DNA of 64,000 bases from positions 3,286,001 to 3,350,000 of the forward strand of contig NZ_JARXYJ010000001.1 in assembly GCF_029894425.1 (NCBI RefSeq), written 5' to 3'. Within the stretch, counting starts at the first letter, position 1; each line of letters opens with the position of its first letter. The notes under the pieces are model-generated. The model was not told where the DNA came from and searched no databases. It saw nothing but the letters and a program-made list of their open reading frames with translations. Shown piece by piece: positions 17,157 to 25,500 of the stretch. Source of the DNA: Streptomyces sp. SAI-127 (lineage in GTDB: Bacteria; Actinomycetota; Actinomycetes; Streptomycetales; Streptomycetaceae). A program made the position numbers and the translations under genes.

Positions 17157-18596
17157 CTACGCGTCCAGCGACGTCATGACGTGCTTGATCCGCGTGTAGT
17201 CGTCGAAGCCGTAGCCCGAGAGGTCCTTGCCGTAGCCGGACTTCTTGAAGCCGCCATGAGGCATCTCGGCGACCAGCGGAATGTGCGTGTTGATCCACAC
17301 GCACCCGAAGTCCAGCTTCTTCGACATCCGCATCGCGCGGCCGTGGTCCTTGGTCCACACCGAGGAGGCGAGCGCGTACTCGACCCCGTTGGCCCACGAC
17401 ACGGCCTGCTCCTCGTCCGAGAAGGACTGGACCGTGATGACCGGTCCGAAGACCTCCTTCTGGATGATCTCGTCGTCCTGCTTCAGCCCGGACACGACGG
17501 TCGGCGCGTAGAAGTACCCCTTCTCGCCGACCTGGTGACCGCCGGACTCGACCTTGGCGTGCGCGGGCAGCCGCTCGATGAAGCCCGAGACCTGCTTGAG
17601 CTGGTTCGGGTTGTTGAGCGGCCCGTACAGCACGTCCTCGTCGTCCGGCTGTCCGGTCTTCGTGTCGGCCGCGGCCTTCGCCAGCGCCGCGACGAACTCG
17701 TCGTGGATCGAGGACTGCACCAGCACCCGCGTGGCCGCCGTACAGTCCTGCCCGGCGTTGAAGAAGCCCGCCACCGAGATGTCCTCGACGGCCTTCGCGA
17801 TGTCCGTGTCCTCGAAGACGACGACCGGGGCCTTGCCGCCCAGCTCCAGGTGCACCCGCTTCAGGTCCCTGGACGCGGACTCGGCCACGGACATCCCCGC
17901 CCGCACCGACCCCGTGATGGACGCCATCGCAGGCGTCGGGTGCTCGACCATCAGCCGCCCGGTGTCCCGGTCACCGGTGATGACGTTGAAGACGCCCTTC
18001 GGCAGGATCCCGCCGATGATCTCCGCGATCAGCACGGTCGACGCAGGCGTCGTGTCCGACGGCTTCAGCACCACGGTGTTGCCCGCCGCGATCGCCGGCG
18101 CGAACTTCCACACGGCCATCATCATCGGGTAGTTCCACGGCGCCACCTGCGCGCAGACCCCGACCGGCTCGCGCCGCACGATGGAGGTCAGCCCCTCCAT
18201 GTACTCGCCGGCCGACCGCCCCTCCAGCATCCGCGCCGCGCCGGCGAAGAAGCGGATCTGGTCGACCATCGGCGGGATCTCCTCGGACCGCGTGAGCCCG
18301 ATCGGCTTGCCGGTGTTCTCCACCTCGGCCGCGATGAGCTCCTCGGCCCGCTCCTCGAACGCGTCCGCGATCTTCAGGAGGGCCTTCTGCCGCTCGGCGG
18401 GGGTGACGTCACGCCAGCCCGGGAAGGCGGCGGCAGCGGCGGCCATCGCCGCGTCCACGTCCGCCTGCCCGGACAGCGGAGCGGTCGCGTACGCCTCACC
18501 GGTCGCGGGGTTGACCACCTCGGTGGTGCGCCCGTCGGCGGCGTCCCGGAACTCACCGTCGATGTAGTTGCGCAGACGACGCAGCTCGGTGCTCAC
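17157..18596 (-). CDS. Gamma-aminobutyraldehyde dehydrogenase-type aldehyde dehydrogenase
   Basis: A 479-residue NAD-dependent aldehyde dehydrogenase. Catalytic residues are E251 (HLELGGK) and C285 (NAGQDCTAA), with SITGS at 227-231. The GTG start is fixed by AGGAGG six bases upstream, which rejects a 154-codon extension. Relatives such as PatD and PuuC oxidise 4-aminobutanal to GABA. It is divergent from an Lrp-type regulator and a class III aminotransferase, which suggests a putrescine to aminobutanal to GABA route. A decayed PotD gene follows it. Confidence 0.92.
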   Translation of the reverse strand: MSTELRRLRNYIDGEFRDAADGRTTEVVNPATGEAYATAPLSGQADVDAAMAAAAAAFPGWRDVTPAERQKALLKIADAFEERAEELIAAEVENTGKPIGLTRSEEIPPMVDQIRFFAGAARMLEGRSAGEYMEGLTSIVRREPVGVCAQVAPWNYPMMMAVWKFAPAIAAGNTVVLKPSDTTPASTVLIAEIIGGILPKGVFNVITGDRDTGRLMVEHPTPAMASITGSVRAGMSVAESASRDLKRVHLELGGKAPVVVFEDTDIAKAVEDISVAGFFNAGQDCTAATRVLVQSSIHDEFVAALAKAAADTKTGQPDDEDVLYGPLNNPNQLKQVSGFIERLPAHAKVESGGHQVGEKGYFYAPTVVSGLKQDDEIIQKEVFGPVITVQSFSDEEQAVSWANGVEYALASSVWTKDHGRAMRMSKKLDFGCVWINTHIPLVAEMPHGGFKKSGYGKDLSGYGFDDYTRIKHVMTSLDA

Positions 18597-18765
18597 TGCC
18601 GGCCTCCTGGGGGGTTGAAACTGTCCACTCACTGAGACACCCACCCTAATCGTCAGGCCCACGTTTTCAACACCCCCGATTGCGCCAAGGCTGCGAAATC
18701 CGTAGGTCTCAGTCACGTAAACAACGAATTTCATCGCCCCGACCTTGCGGAAGTGACGAGACCTC

Positions 18766-19296
18766 GTGCACAGTGACGTCGTGGCCAGTCGAAGCGCAGA
18801 CCCCAAGGACTCCCGCGAGTCCAGGAGCGAGTCCAGGAACGGCGCCGGCCCGAATCTGGACGCCGTCTCCCTCGCCATCATCGAGCAGCTCCAGGAGGAC
18901 GGCCGCCGTCCGTACGCCGCGATCGGCAAGGCCGTGGGCCTGTCGGAGGCGGCCGTGCGCCAGCGCGTCCAGAAGCTGCTCGACCAGGGCGTGATGCAGA
19001 TCGTCGCCGTCACGGACCCGCTCACCGTGGGCTTCCGGCGCCAGGCGATGGTCGGCATTCATGTCGAGGGCGACGTGGAGTCCGTGGCCGACGCGCTGAG
19101 CGCCATGTCCGAATGCGAGTACGTGGTGATGACCGCCGGCTCCTTCGACCTGATGGTGGAGATCGTCTGCGAGGACGACGACCACCTCCTGGAGGTCATC
19201 AACCGCCGCATCCGGGCCATCCCCGGAGTGCGCTCCACCGAGAGCTTCGTCTATCTGAAGCTCAAGAAGCAGACCTACATGTGGGGAACCCGATAA
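18766..19296 (+). CDS. Lrp/AsnC-family transcriptional regulator
   Basis: A 176-residue regulator with a Ser/Arg-rich N-terminal extension of about 30 residues. An AsnC-type helix-turn-helix follows (IIEQLQEDGRRPYAAIGKAV, then SEAAVRQRVQKLLD) and a C-terminal RAM ligand-binding domain (AMVGIHVEGD to PGVRSTESFV). Such proteins sense amino acids or amines. It lies between a divergent aminoaldehyde dehydrogenase and a downstream aminotransferase, so it probably controls both. The GTG at 18766 has a GGAAG-like site; a second GTG five codons later is possible. Its stop is inside a 17-bp duplication that also carries the next start. Confidence 0.9.
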   Translation: MHSDVVASRSADPKDSRESRSESRNGAGPNLDAVSLAIIEQLQEDGRRPYAAIGKAVGLSEAAVRQRVQKLLDQGVMQIVAVTDPLTVGFRRQAMVGIHVEGDVESVADALSAMSECEYVVMTAGSFDLMVEIVCEDDDHLLEVINRRIRAIPGVRSTESFVYLKLKKQTYMWGTR

Positions 19297-19320
19297 CCGT
19301 GAGGACCCGATAACCGTGAG
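19288..19320 (+). repeat. 17-bp tandem duplication at a gene junction
   Basis: ACCCGATAACCGTGAG occurs at 19288-19303 and again at 19305-19320. The first copy contains the TAA stop of the Lrp-type gene, and the second contains the GTG start of the aminotransferase. Because the period is 17 bp, the GTG in the first copy is out of frame with the aminotransferase. Confidence 0.85.
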
Positions 19321-20680
19321 CTCCAAGGACCTCAGCCGCACCGCGTACGACCACCTGTGGATGCACTTCACCCGCATGTCCTCGTACGAGAACTCCCCGG
19401 TCCCGACCATCGTCCGGGGCGAGGGCACCTACATCTACGACGACAAGGGCAAGCGCTACCTCGACGGTCTCGCGGGCCTGTTCGTGGTCCAGGCCGGTCA
19501 CGGCCGCACGGAACTCGCCGAGGCCGCCTTCAAGCAGGCGCAGGACCTGGCGTTCTTCCCGGTGTGGTCCTACGCGCACCCGAAGGCCGTCGAGCTCGCG
19601 GAGCGCCTCGCGCAGCACGCGCCCGGCGACCTGAACAAGGTTTTCTTCACCACCGGCGGCGGCGAGGCGGTCGAGACCGCCTGGAAGCTCGCCAAGCAGT
19701 ACTTCAAGCTCACCGGCAAGCCCACGAAGTACAAGGTCATCTCCCGTGCGGTCGCCTACCACGGCACCCCGCAGGGCGCCCTGTCGATCACCGGTCTGCC
19801 GGCTCTGAAGGCCCCCTTCGAGCCGCTGGTCCCGGGCGCCCACAAGGTCCCGAACACCAACATCTACCGCGCCCCGCTCTTCGCCGACGACCCCGAGGCC
19901 TTCGGCCGCTGGGCCGCCGACCAGATCGAGCAGCAGATCCTCTTCGAGGGCCCGGACACGGTCGCCGCGGTCTTCCTGGAACCCGTGCAGAACGCGGGCG
20001 GCTGCTTCCCGCCCCCGCCCGGCTACTTCCAGCGCGTCCGCGAGATCTGCGACCAGTACGACGTACTGCTCGTCTCCGACGAGGTCATCTGCGCCTTCGG
20101 CCGCCTCGGCACCATGTTCGCCTGCGACAAGTTCGACTACGTCCCGGACATGATCACCTGCGCCAAGGGCATGACCTCGGGCTACTCCCCGATCGGTGCC
20201 TGCATCATCTCCGACCGCCTCGCCGAGCCGTTCTACAAGGAGGACAACGTCTTCCTGCACGGCTACACCTTCGGCGGCCACCCGGTCTCCGCCGCCGTCG
20301 GCCTCGCCAACCTCGACCTGTTCGAGCGCGAGAACCTCAACCAGCACGTCCTCGACAACGAGAGCGCGTTCCGCTCGACCCTGGAGAAGCTGCACGACCT
20401 GCCGATCGTCGGCGACGTCCGCGGCAACGGCTTCTTCTACGGCATCGAGCTGGTCAAGGACAAGGCGACGAAGGAGTCCTTCAACGACGAGGAGACCGAG
20501 CGCGTCCTGTACGGCTTCCTCTCCAAGGCCCTCTACGACAACGGCCTGTACTGCCGTGCCGACGACCGTGGCGACCCGGTCGTCCAGCTCGCCCCGCCGC
20601 TGATCTCCGACCAGGGGACCTTCGACGAGATCGAGCAGATCCTGCGCGCGACCCTCACCGAGGCCTGGACGAAGCTCTAG
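19316..20680 (+). CDS. Class III aminotransferase (putrescine/GABA/omega-amino acid type)
   Basis: A 454-residue PLP enzyme. The Schiff-base lysine is K284 in ITCAKGMTSGY, with D255 in VSDEVICAFGR contacting the pyridine nitrogen and TTGGGEAVETAWK forming the phosphate cup. It belongs to the omega-amino-acid:pyruvate group (AAT_III), whose members use putrescine, GABA or beta-alanine. The neighbouring Lrp regulator and divergent aminobutyraldehyde dehydrogenase favour putrescine, whose transamination would make 4-aminobutanal. The gene is often labelled gabT in relatives, but the exact substrate is unproven. Ribosome binding must use GAGGA within the 17-bp duplication. Confidence 0.92.
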   Translation: MSSKDLSRTAYDHLWMHFTRMSSYENSPVPTIVRGEGTYIYDDKGKRYLDGLAGLFVVQAGHGRTELAEAAFKQAQDLAFFPVWSYAHPKAVELAERLAQHAPGDLNKVFFTTGGGEAVETAWKLAKQYFKLTGKPTKYKVISRAVAYHGTPQGALSITGLPALKAPFEPLVPGAHKVPNTNIYRAPLFADDPEAFGRWAADQIEQQILFEGPDTVAAVFLEPVQNAGGCFPPPPGYFQRVREICDQYDVLLVSDEVICAFGRLGTMFACDKFDYVPDMITCAKGMTSGYSPIGACIISDRLAEPFYKEDNVFLHGYTFGGHPVSAAVGLANLDLFERENLNQHVLDNESAFRSTLEKLHDLPIVGDVRGNGFFYGIELVKDKATKESFNDEETERVLYGFLSKALYDNGLYCRADDRGDPVVQLAPPLISDQGTFDEIEQILRATLTEAWTKL

Positions 20681-20703
20681 CCCCCGGCGATCCAGCGGCC
20701 CGT

Positions 20704-20752
20704 ACGGCCCGGCGTGCGCCCGTCCGAGTGACAGGCGTGCACGCCGGGCCGT
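20704..20752 (+). terminator. Strong terminator hairpin after the aminotransferase gene
   Basis: A perfect 14-bp stem: ACGGCCCGGCGTGC at 20704-20717 pairs with GCACGCCGGGCCGT at 20739-20752 around a 21-nt loop. It starts 23 bp beyond the stop codon and probably insulates the ABC genes downstream. Confidence 0.75.
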
Positions 20753-20870
20753 GTGCTGTACGGCGTCCCGCCCCCGCCTCCTTAGCGTGCCTGGTAACCG
20801 ATCGGCCCTGCTTTCGTTCCCCCGCTCGGGGGATTGCAAGGCACAACGGACCAGAACGAGGTGTACGCCC

Positions 20871-21611
20871 ATGGAGGCCCCGCCGGACAACGACGTGCTC
20901 TGGGCACGCTCCCTGCACTTCACCCACCGCGACGGCTCACCGGCGCTGCAGGGCGTCTCCCTCGGCGTGCGCGTGGGTGAGATCCTCGCCGTGAGCGGCC
21001 CACGCGGCAGCGGCAAGACCGCACTGCTCAGATGTCTGGCGGGACTCACCCCGGCCCAGCGCGGCGAGGTCTGGTTCAACAGCGTGCCCGTGCACACGAT
21101 GGGCCCGATGACCCGCGAGCGCCTGCGCCGCGACCGCTTCGGCTGGATCGACCCGGCCCCCACGCTGGTCCCGGAGCTCAACGCCTGGGAGAACGTCGCC
21201 CTCCCCCTCATGCTGCGCGGCACCGGCCGCAGGCGCGCCAGGACGGCCGCCCTGGAGTGGCTGGAGCGCCTCGACGTCGGCGACCGGACCCACAGCCGCC
21301 CGCACGAGCTGACCCAGTCCGAACGCCAGCGCGTCTGCATCGCCCGCGCCCTGGCCCCGGCCCCGTCCGTCCTGTTCGCGGACGAACCGACGGCTCCCCT
21401 GTACCGGGCGGACCGCGCGCACGTCCTGCGGACGCTCACGACGGCCGCCCGCTCCCACGGCATCACCGTGGTCCTCGCGACGCATGACACCGACACCGCA
21501 GCCCTGGCGGACCGAACGGTCACCCTCCTGGACGGACGCCGGGTGAACACCGTGCACCTGCCCCCGATGGCCGACTCGGAAGGCCGTACCGCGTGCTCGC
21601 TCTCCGTCTGA
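20871..21611 (+). CDS. ABC transporter ATP-binding protein with degenerate signature and Q-loop
   Basis: A 246-residue ATPase related to the LolD/MacB group. Walker A GPRGSGKT (residues 43-50) and Walker B SVLFADEPT (166-174) are intact. The signature motif is LTQSERQR (147-154) rather than LSGGQQQR, and the Q-loop position reads GWIDPAP without glutamine. H-loop histidine is present in LATHDTD. These changes suggest weak or regulated hydrolysis, or pairing with a different partner. The ATG follows GAGGTG. The next gene overlaps its end by 19 bp and encodes the membrane partner. Confidence 0.88.
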   Translation: MEAPPDNDVLWARSLHFTHRDGSPALQGVSLGVRVGEILAVSGPRGSGKTALLRCLAGLTPAQRGEVWFNSVPVHTMGPMTRERLRRDRFGWIDPAPTLVPELNAWENVALPLMLRGTGRRRARTAALEWLERLDVGDRTHSRPHELTQSERQRVCIARALAPAPSVLFADEPTAPLYRADRAHVLRTLTTAARSHGITVVLATHDTDTAALADRTVTLLDGRRVNTVHLPPMADSEGRTACSLSV

Positions 21612-22951
21612 CCCGCGGCGCCCGTCCCGCCGTACAGCTGCGCCGCCTCCTGGTGGCACTCGCCTCGGCGGGCACGGGCTTCCTCCTGCTGTGCGCCCTC
21701 GGCCACGCGATCAGTCACCCCGGGGACCCGTCCGGCGCCCTGCTGCGCCTGGCCTGGTGCCTGACGCCCCTGGCGGCGACGGTCCACTTCGCCCTGGCGG
21801 TCGCCCGCACCGACCCGGGCACCCGCCCCCGCCCCGGCCTCGCGGCCATCGGCCTGGGCCCGACCCGGCTGATGGCCGTATCGGCCACGACAACGGCCCT
21901 GTCCTGCACCCTCGGCTCCGTGCTGGCCCTGCTCTTCTTCCTCCACCTCCGGGGGGACCTGACAGGCCTGCCCTTCGACGGAGCGGCGGCGGACTTCCTG
22001 GCAGCGGACGCCCCGCTCCCGCTGCCGGCCGCCCTGACCCTGCTGGGTCTGGTCCCGGCGATCGCGTCGGCCACGGTGGGATGCGTCCTGCGGCCACGGG
22101 ACGACAGGCCGGCCTCGGCGAGGAGGGAGGCCCGGTCGTACGGCCGCTTCGGCGCGTACGGCAGGACGGCAGCCAGGGAGACGTTCGGCTCCTACGGCCG
22201 TTTCAAGGCTCGGTCCGCCGGGGCGGCTCCCGACCCCGCACGAGGGCGCACCCCGCATGCGCGGGCCGGTGAAAGCACCCCGACAGCGCCTCCCGCCGCG
22301 GACGACCAGACCGGGGACCTCGGCCGGGAAGCCCTGCCCACTCCCCGAGAGGCCCCCAAGGGCCTCCCCTGGGGCATCGCCGTGCTCGCCGCAGGGCTGG
22401 CGGTGGAGGCCTACGCCAACCGGCAGGGGACCGCCCCCGCCGCTCCCCTCCCCGGCGGCCTGGCAGGCACCCCCTCCGTTCTCATCGGCTGGCTCCTGAC
22501 CGCCGTAGGCCTGGCGGTCGCCGGTCCCGGTCTCACCCACCTCTGCGGCCGTCTCCTCCAGTCCACCCACCCCGGCGCCCTGCGCCTCCTCGCCGGCAGG
22601 GTCCTCATGTCGGAGGCCGCCCGCATCGGCCGCCCCCTGGGCATCGTCTGCGCGGTGACGTCCGGCATCTACGCCATGGCCACGCTGTACGACCCGGCAG
22701 GCCCCGACGTGGGCCCCCTGACCACCCTCGGCCTGCTCCTGGTGGCGAGCTGCACGATCGCGACGCTCCTCACCGCCGCCGTGGAGGCCAAGCAGGCGAG
22801 GTCGGACACCACGGCCGCGTTGCTCCGCCTGGGCGCCCCGGCGACCATGCTCCGCAGCGCGGCGGCCCTCCGCGCCGGCGCCCTGCTGGCCCTCTTCGGC
22901 CCGCTCACCCTGGTCGTGGCCGAGCTGGCGGCCCTGCCCCTGACCTCCTGA
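21593..22951 (+). CDS. Polytopic membrane protein, presumed partner of the preceding ABC ATPase
   Basis: A 452-residue protein with about ten hydrophobic segments in two blocks (residues about 18-170 and 260-450). The blocks are split by a roughly 90-residue charged linker rich in Arg, Pro and Thr that repeats the phrase SYGRF/AYGR three times. No conserved extracellular MacB-type domain is seen, so I call it an FtsX-like permease only by context. The GTG lies inside the ATPase gene, indicating coupling. Substrate unknown. Confidence 0.78.
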   Translation: MLALRLTRGARPAVQLRRLLVALASAGTGFLLLCALGHAISHPGDPSGALLRLAWCLTPLAATVHFALAVARTDPGTRPRPGLAAIGLGPTRLMAVSATTTALSCTLGSVLALLFFLHLRGDLTGLPFDGAAADFLAADAPLPLPAALTLLGLVPAIASATVGCVLRPRDDRPASARREARSYGRFGAYGRTAARETFGSYGRFKARSAGAAPDPARGRTPHARAGESTPTAPPAADDQTGDLGREALPTPREAPKGLPWGIAVLAAGLAVEAYANRQGTAPAAPLPGGLAGTPSVLIGWLLTAVGLAVAGPGLTHLCGRLLQSTHPGALRLLAGRVLMSEAARIGRPLGIVCAVTSGIYAMATLYDPAGPDVGPLTTLGLLLVASCTIATLLTAAVEAKQARSDTTAALLRLGAPATMLRSAAALRAGALLALFGPLTLVVAELAALPLTS

Positions 22952-23036
22952 GAAAAAAAGTCACGGCCGCCGATGAGTTCCGCCGCACCCACCCGTCTAC
23001 CCACCGAACAGCACGCACCCGATGGGAGAGACTCCG

Positions 23037-23456
23037 ATGACCACACCGGCGTACCAGCAGATGATCTTCGTCAACCTGCCCGTGAACGACCTCGACGCCT
23101 CGAAGAAGTTCTACACGGAGCTCGGCTACACGCTCAACGAACAGTTCAGCGACGACAAAGCGGCCTCCGTCGTGATCAGCGAGACCATCGTCGCAATGCT
23201 GCTCACGAAGCCGTTCTACGCGACCTTCACCAAGAAGGAGATCGCGGACGCGACGAAGACCAGCCAGGTGCTGCTCTGTCTGAGCGCCGAGAGCCGCGCC
23301 AAGGTGGACGAGCTGGTCGAGAAGGCGGTCGCCGCGGGCGGCACGGCCAACGACGACGTCCAGGACCAGGGCTTCATGTACGGCCGTTCCTTCAACGACC
23401 TCGACGGCCACGGCTGGGAGGTCGTCTGGATGGACCCGGCGACGATCGAGGGCTGA
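23037..23456 (+). CDS. VOC-family (glyoxalase/bleomycin-resistance-like) protein
   Basis: A 139-residue protein with two beta-alpha-beta-beta-beta repeats. The first is MIFVNLPVNDLDASKKFYTE; the second contains FNDLDGHGWEVVWMD, with the metal-ligand-like glutamate and histidine of the fold. Members range from isomerases to dioxygenases and drug-binding proteins. This subgroup (with the strand TKPFYATFTKKEI) is common and uncharacterised. The ATG after GGGAGAG is preferred to one five codons earlier. It stands 85 bp after the ABC gene pair. Confidence 0.88.
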   Translation: MTTPAYQQMIFVNLPVNDLDASKKFYTELGYTLNEQFSDDKAASVVISETIVAMLLTKPFYATFTKKEIADATKTSQVLLCLSAESRAKVDELVEKAVAAGGTANDDVQDQGFMYGRSFNDLDGHGWEVVWMDPATIEG

Positions 23457-23492
23457 CCCACGGGCCGCAACTCCGCGTGCGAGCATGGGCGG

Positions 23493-24614
23493 GTGCAGAC
23501 GAGCCCCGCCCATGCGGCACACCACGACGACCGTGAGATCGAGACGCTGGAGGAGTTCGACGCGGTCGTACCGGCCCGCGGCACTCTCGCCGGTTTCCGG
23601 GTCCAGGCAGTCGATCTGACGGACCGGACAAGGGAGTTGCTGGCCACCGACACCGCGGGCGCCGTCTTCCTCGGCTGCCCGATGCGGGAGAACGCCGCGG
23701 AGAAGATCCGCGCGGACGGCGCCCTGGTCTTCCCGCCCGTCCCGAACCTGCCCTTCGACCCGTACCGCGGACTGCTCTACTCCCCCGACGAGTTGTTCGA
23801 CGGGCTGGAGAAGGGATACGAGCAGACCCCCGACGCGCTCGCCTACGCCTGGTTCCAGCGCACCAAGGCCGACGGCGACATATACGCGTCGATGCTGCGC
23901 TCCGTCCACGACGACGCCGTCTCCGACGCCCTCGACGAACTCCTGCGCGGCACAAGGGTCGTGGGGGTGATGGGCGGGCACGCGATGGCCCGCGGCACCC
24001 GCGAATACGCCGGCGCCGCGCGCCTCGGCCGCGAACTGGCCCGCGCCGGGCTCACCGTGGCCACCGGCGGCGGCCCTGGTGCGATGGAGGCGGCCAACCT
24101 CGGCGCCTACGCCGCCCCCTTCGAGGACGCCATGCTCGACGAGGCGTGCGACATCCTCTCCGAGGCACCGTCGTTCACGCCGTCGATCACCGACTGGGCG
24201 CGCGCCGCCTTCGAGGTCCGGGCCCGCCGGCCCCGGGGCGGTCCTTCCGTCGGCATCCCGACCTGGTTCTACGGTCACGAGCCGCCGAACGCCTTCGCCT
24301 CGCACATCGCCAAGTACTTCGCCAACGCCACCCGCGAGGACGGCCTGCTCGCCCGCTGCACCGCGGGCGTGGTCTTCCTGCCGGGCGCAGCCGGCACCGT
24401 GCAGGAGATCTTCGACAACGCGACGCCCAACTACTACGAGTCGCGCGGCGAACCCACGCCGATGGTGCTCGTGAACCGCGCCCACTGGACGGAGAAGCTG
24501 CCCACCTGGCCGCTGCTCCAGGCCCTCGCGCGGGAGCGGTCAATGGAGGCCCGAATCGCCCTAGTTGACCGGATCGAGGACGCCGGGGAGGCGCTGAAAC
24601 GTCTCACACCTTAA
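23493..24614 (+). CDS. LOG-family Rossmann protein with N-terminal extension (PpnN-like)
   Basis: A 373-residue protein. The LOG signature GGGPGAME (residues 192-199) and the second motif PGAAGTVQE (297-305) are exact, so the C-terminal domain should bind a nucleoside monophosphate. Plain LOG proteins that release cytokinins are about 190 residues. The extra 150 N-terminal residues resemble the layout of nucleosidases such as E. coli PpnN, which split ribose 5-phosphate from purine or pyrimidine nucleotides. It starts at GTG 36 bp after the VOC gene on the same strand. Precise substrate not determined. Confidence 0.85.
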   Translation: MQTSPAHAAHHDDREIETLEEFDAVVPARGTLAGFRVQAVDLTDRTRELLATDTAGAVFLGCPMRENAAEKIRADGALVFPPVPNLPFDPYRGLLYSPDELFDGLEKGYEQTPDALAYAWFQRTKADGDIYASMLRSVHDDAVSDALDELLRGTRVVGVMGGHAMARGTREYAGAARLGRELARAGLTVATGGGPGAMEAANLGAYAAPFEDAMLDEACDILSEAPSFTPSITDWARAAFEVRARRPRGGPSVGIPTWFYGHEPPNAFASHIAKYFANATREDGLLARCTAGVVFLPGAAGTVQEIFDNATPNYYESRGEPTPMVLVNRAHWTEKLPTWPLLQALARERSMEARIALVDRIEDAGEALKRLTP

Positions 24615-24652
24615 TAAGCAGGCAAAGTCAACACGTGTAGGGTGCCTGCACG

Positions 24653-24680
24653 TTGACACTTCTTATGCTGCGCTTATAGA
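24653..24680 (+). promoter_or_regulatory. Probable vegetative promoter of the LAETG surface-protein gene
   Basis: TTGACA at 24653-24658 and TATAGA at 24675-24680 are separated by 16 bp, close to the ideal HrdB-type promoter. Transcription would begin near 24687, giving a leader of about 75 nt before the GTG start. Confidence 0.65.
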
Positions 24681-24761
24681 CCTGTGAGACTCCTGGGGAC
24701 GGTGATGTCACATCACCTTCCCTTCAGCCCCCCGCATTTGAGCATCCCGTGAAGGACGAAC

Positions 24762-25454
24762 GTGGCATTTACGCCCATATCCCGCCGCACCGCCCGCGTC
24801 TCGCGCTTCCTCGGCGTCGCCGCCGCATCGACCGCGATCGTGCTCGGCGCCTCCGGCAACGCTCTTGCCTGCAACATCAATGAGTTCTCCGCCGAAGCCA
24901 AGTGCGACGGCACCAAGGGCGTCATCACCGTCACCGACGTGGACAAGGCCGGCGTCGAGGCGACGGTCTCCGTGTACCTGCAGAGCAACGGCGCCGACGC
25001 GAAGAAGGTCGGCGAGCAGAAGGTGAAGGGCTCCAAGGAGGGCACCACCATCACCTTCGAGGAGGACTGGGCGCCCAACGCGGAGTACCGCATCCACGTC
25101 GAGGCCCTGCCCTACATCAAGGGCGCGGACATCAAGCCGAACCTGACCACCCCGGCGACCGCCTGCAAGACCGAGGACACGCCGACCCCGACGCCCACGC
25201 CCACCCCGTCGGACTCCGCCGGCACTCCGGCCGAGGAATCCCCGACCCCGACCCCGTCGGCCTCGGAGGGCACCACCGCTCCGGCCACCGTCGAGAGCAA
25301 CGCCCCGTCGCCCGCGGCCGGCGACTCCAACCTCGCCGAGACCGGTGCGAACTCCAACACCGGCCTGATCGCCGGGATCGCGATCGCCCTGGTCGCCATC
25401 GGCGGCGGCGCCGTGTTCTTCGGCCTGCGCCGTCGTGGGGCCAGCAGCCGCTGA
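24762..25454 (+). CDS. Sortase-anchored LAETG surface protein
   Basis: A 230-residue exported protein. A signal peptide ends near ALA-C at residues 35-37. A compact domain of about 100 residues with three cysteines follows, then a Pro/Thr/Ser-rich stalk (residues 138-187). The sorting signal is LAETG (191-195), a hydrophobic helix and the tail RRRGASSR. LAxTG is the motif used by class E sortases in Streptomyces, so it should be linked to peptidoglycan. From memory the S. coelicolor counterpart SCO5650 is a listed sortase substrate. The GTG follows AAGGA; a strong promoter lies upstream. Function of the head domain unknown. Confidence 0.88.
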   Translation: MAFTPISRRTARVSRFLGVAAASTAIVLGASGNALACNINEFSAEAKCDGTKGVITVTDVDKAGVEATVSVYLQSNGADAKKVGEQKVKGSKEGTTITFEEDWAPNAEYRIHVEALPYIKGADIKPNLTTPATACKTEDTPTPTPTPTPSDSAGTPAEESPTPTPSASEGTTAPATVESNAPSPAAGDSNLAETGANSNTGLIAGIAIALVAIGGGAVFFGLRRRGASSR

Positions 25455-25464
25455 CGACAGTTCG

Positions 25465-25492
25465 TGGCCCGTCCCGGGTTCGGGGCGGGCCA
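25465..25492. terminator. Bidirectional terminator hairpin
   Basis: TGGCCCGTCCC (25465-25475) pairs with GGGGCGGGCCA (25482-25492) over 11 bp with one wobble and a six-base loop. It lies between the ends of two convergent genes and would serve both. Confidence 0.75.
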
Positions 25493-25500
25493 CACCCATG

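Noticed and set aside
19262..22570. 1102-codon minus-strand frame across the aminotransferase and ABC genes
   Set aside because: It is fully antisense to four well-supported genes and has no conserved motif; its length reflects GC-biased third positions.
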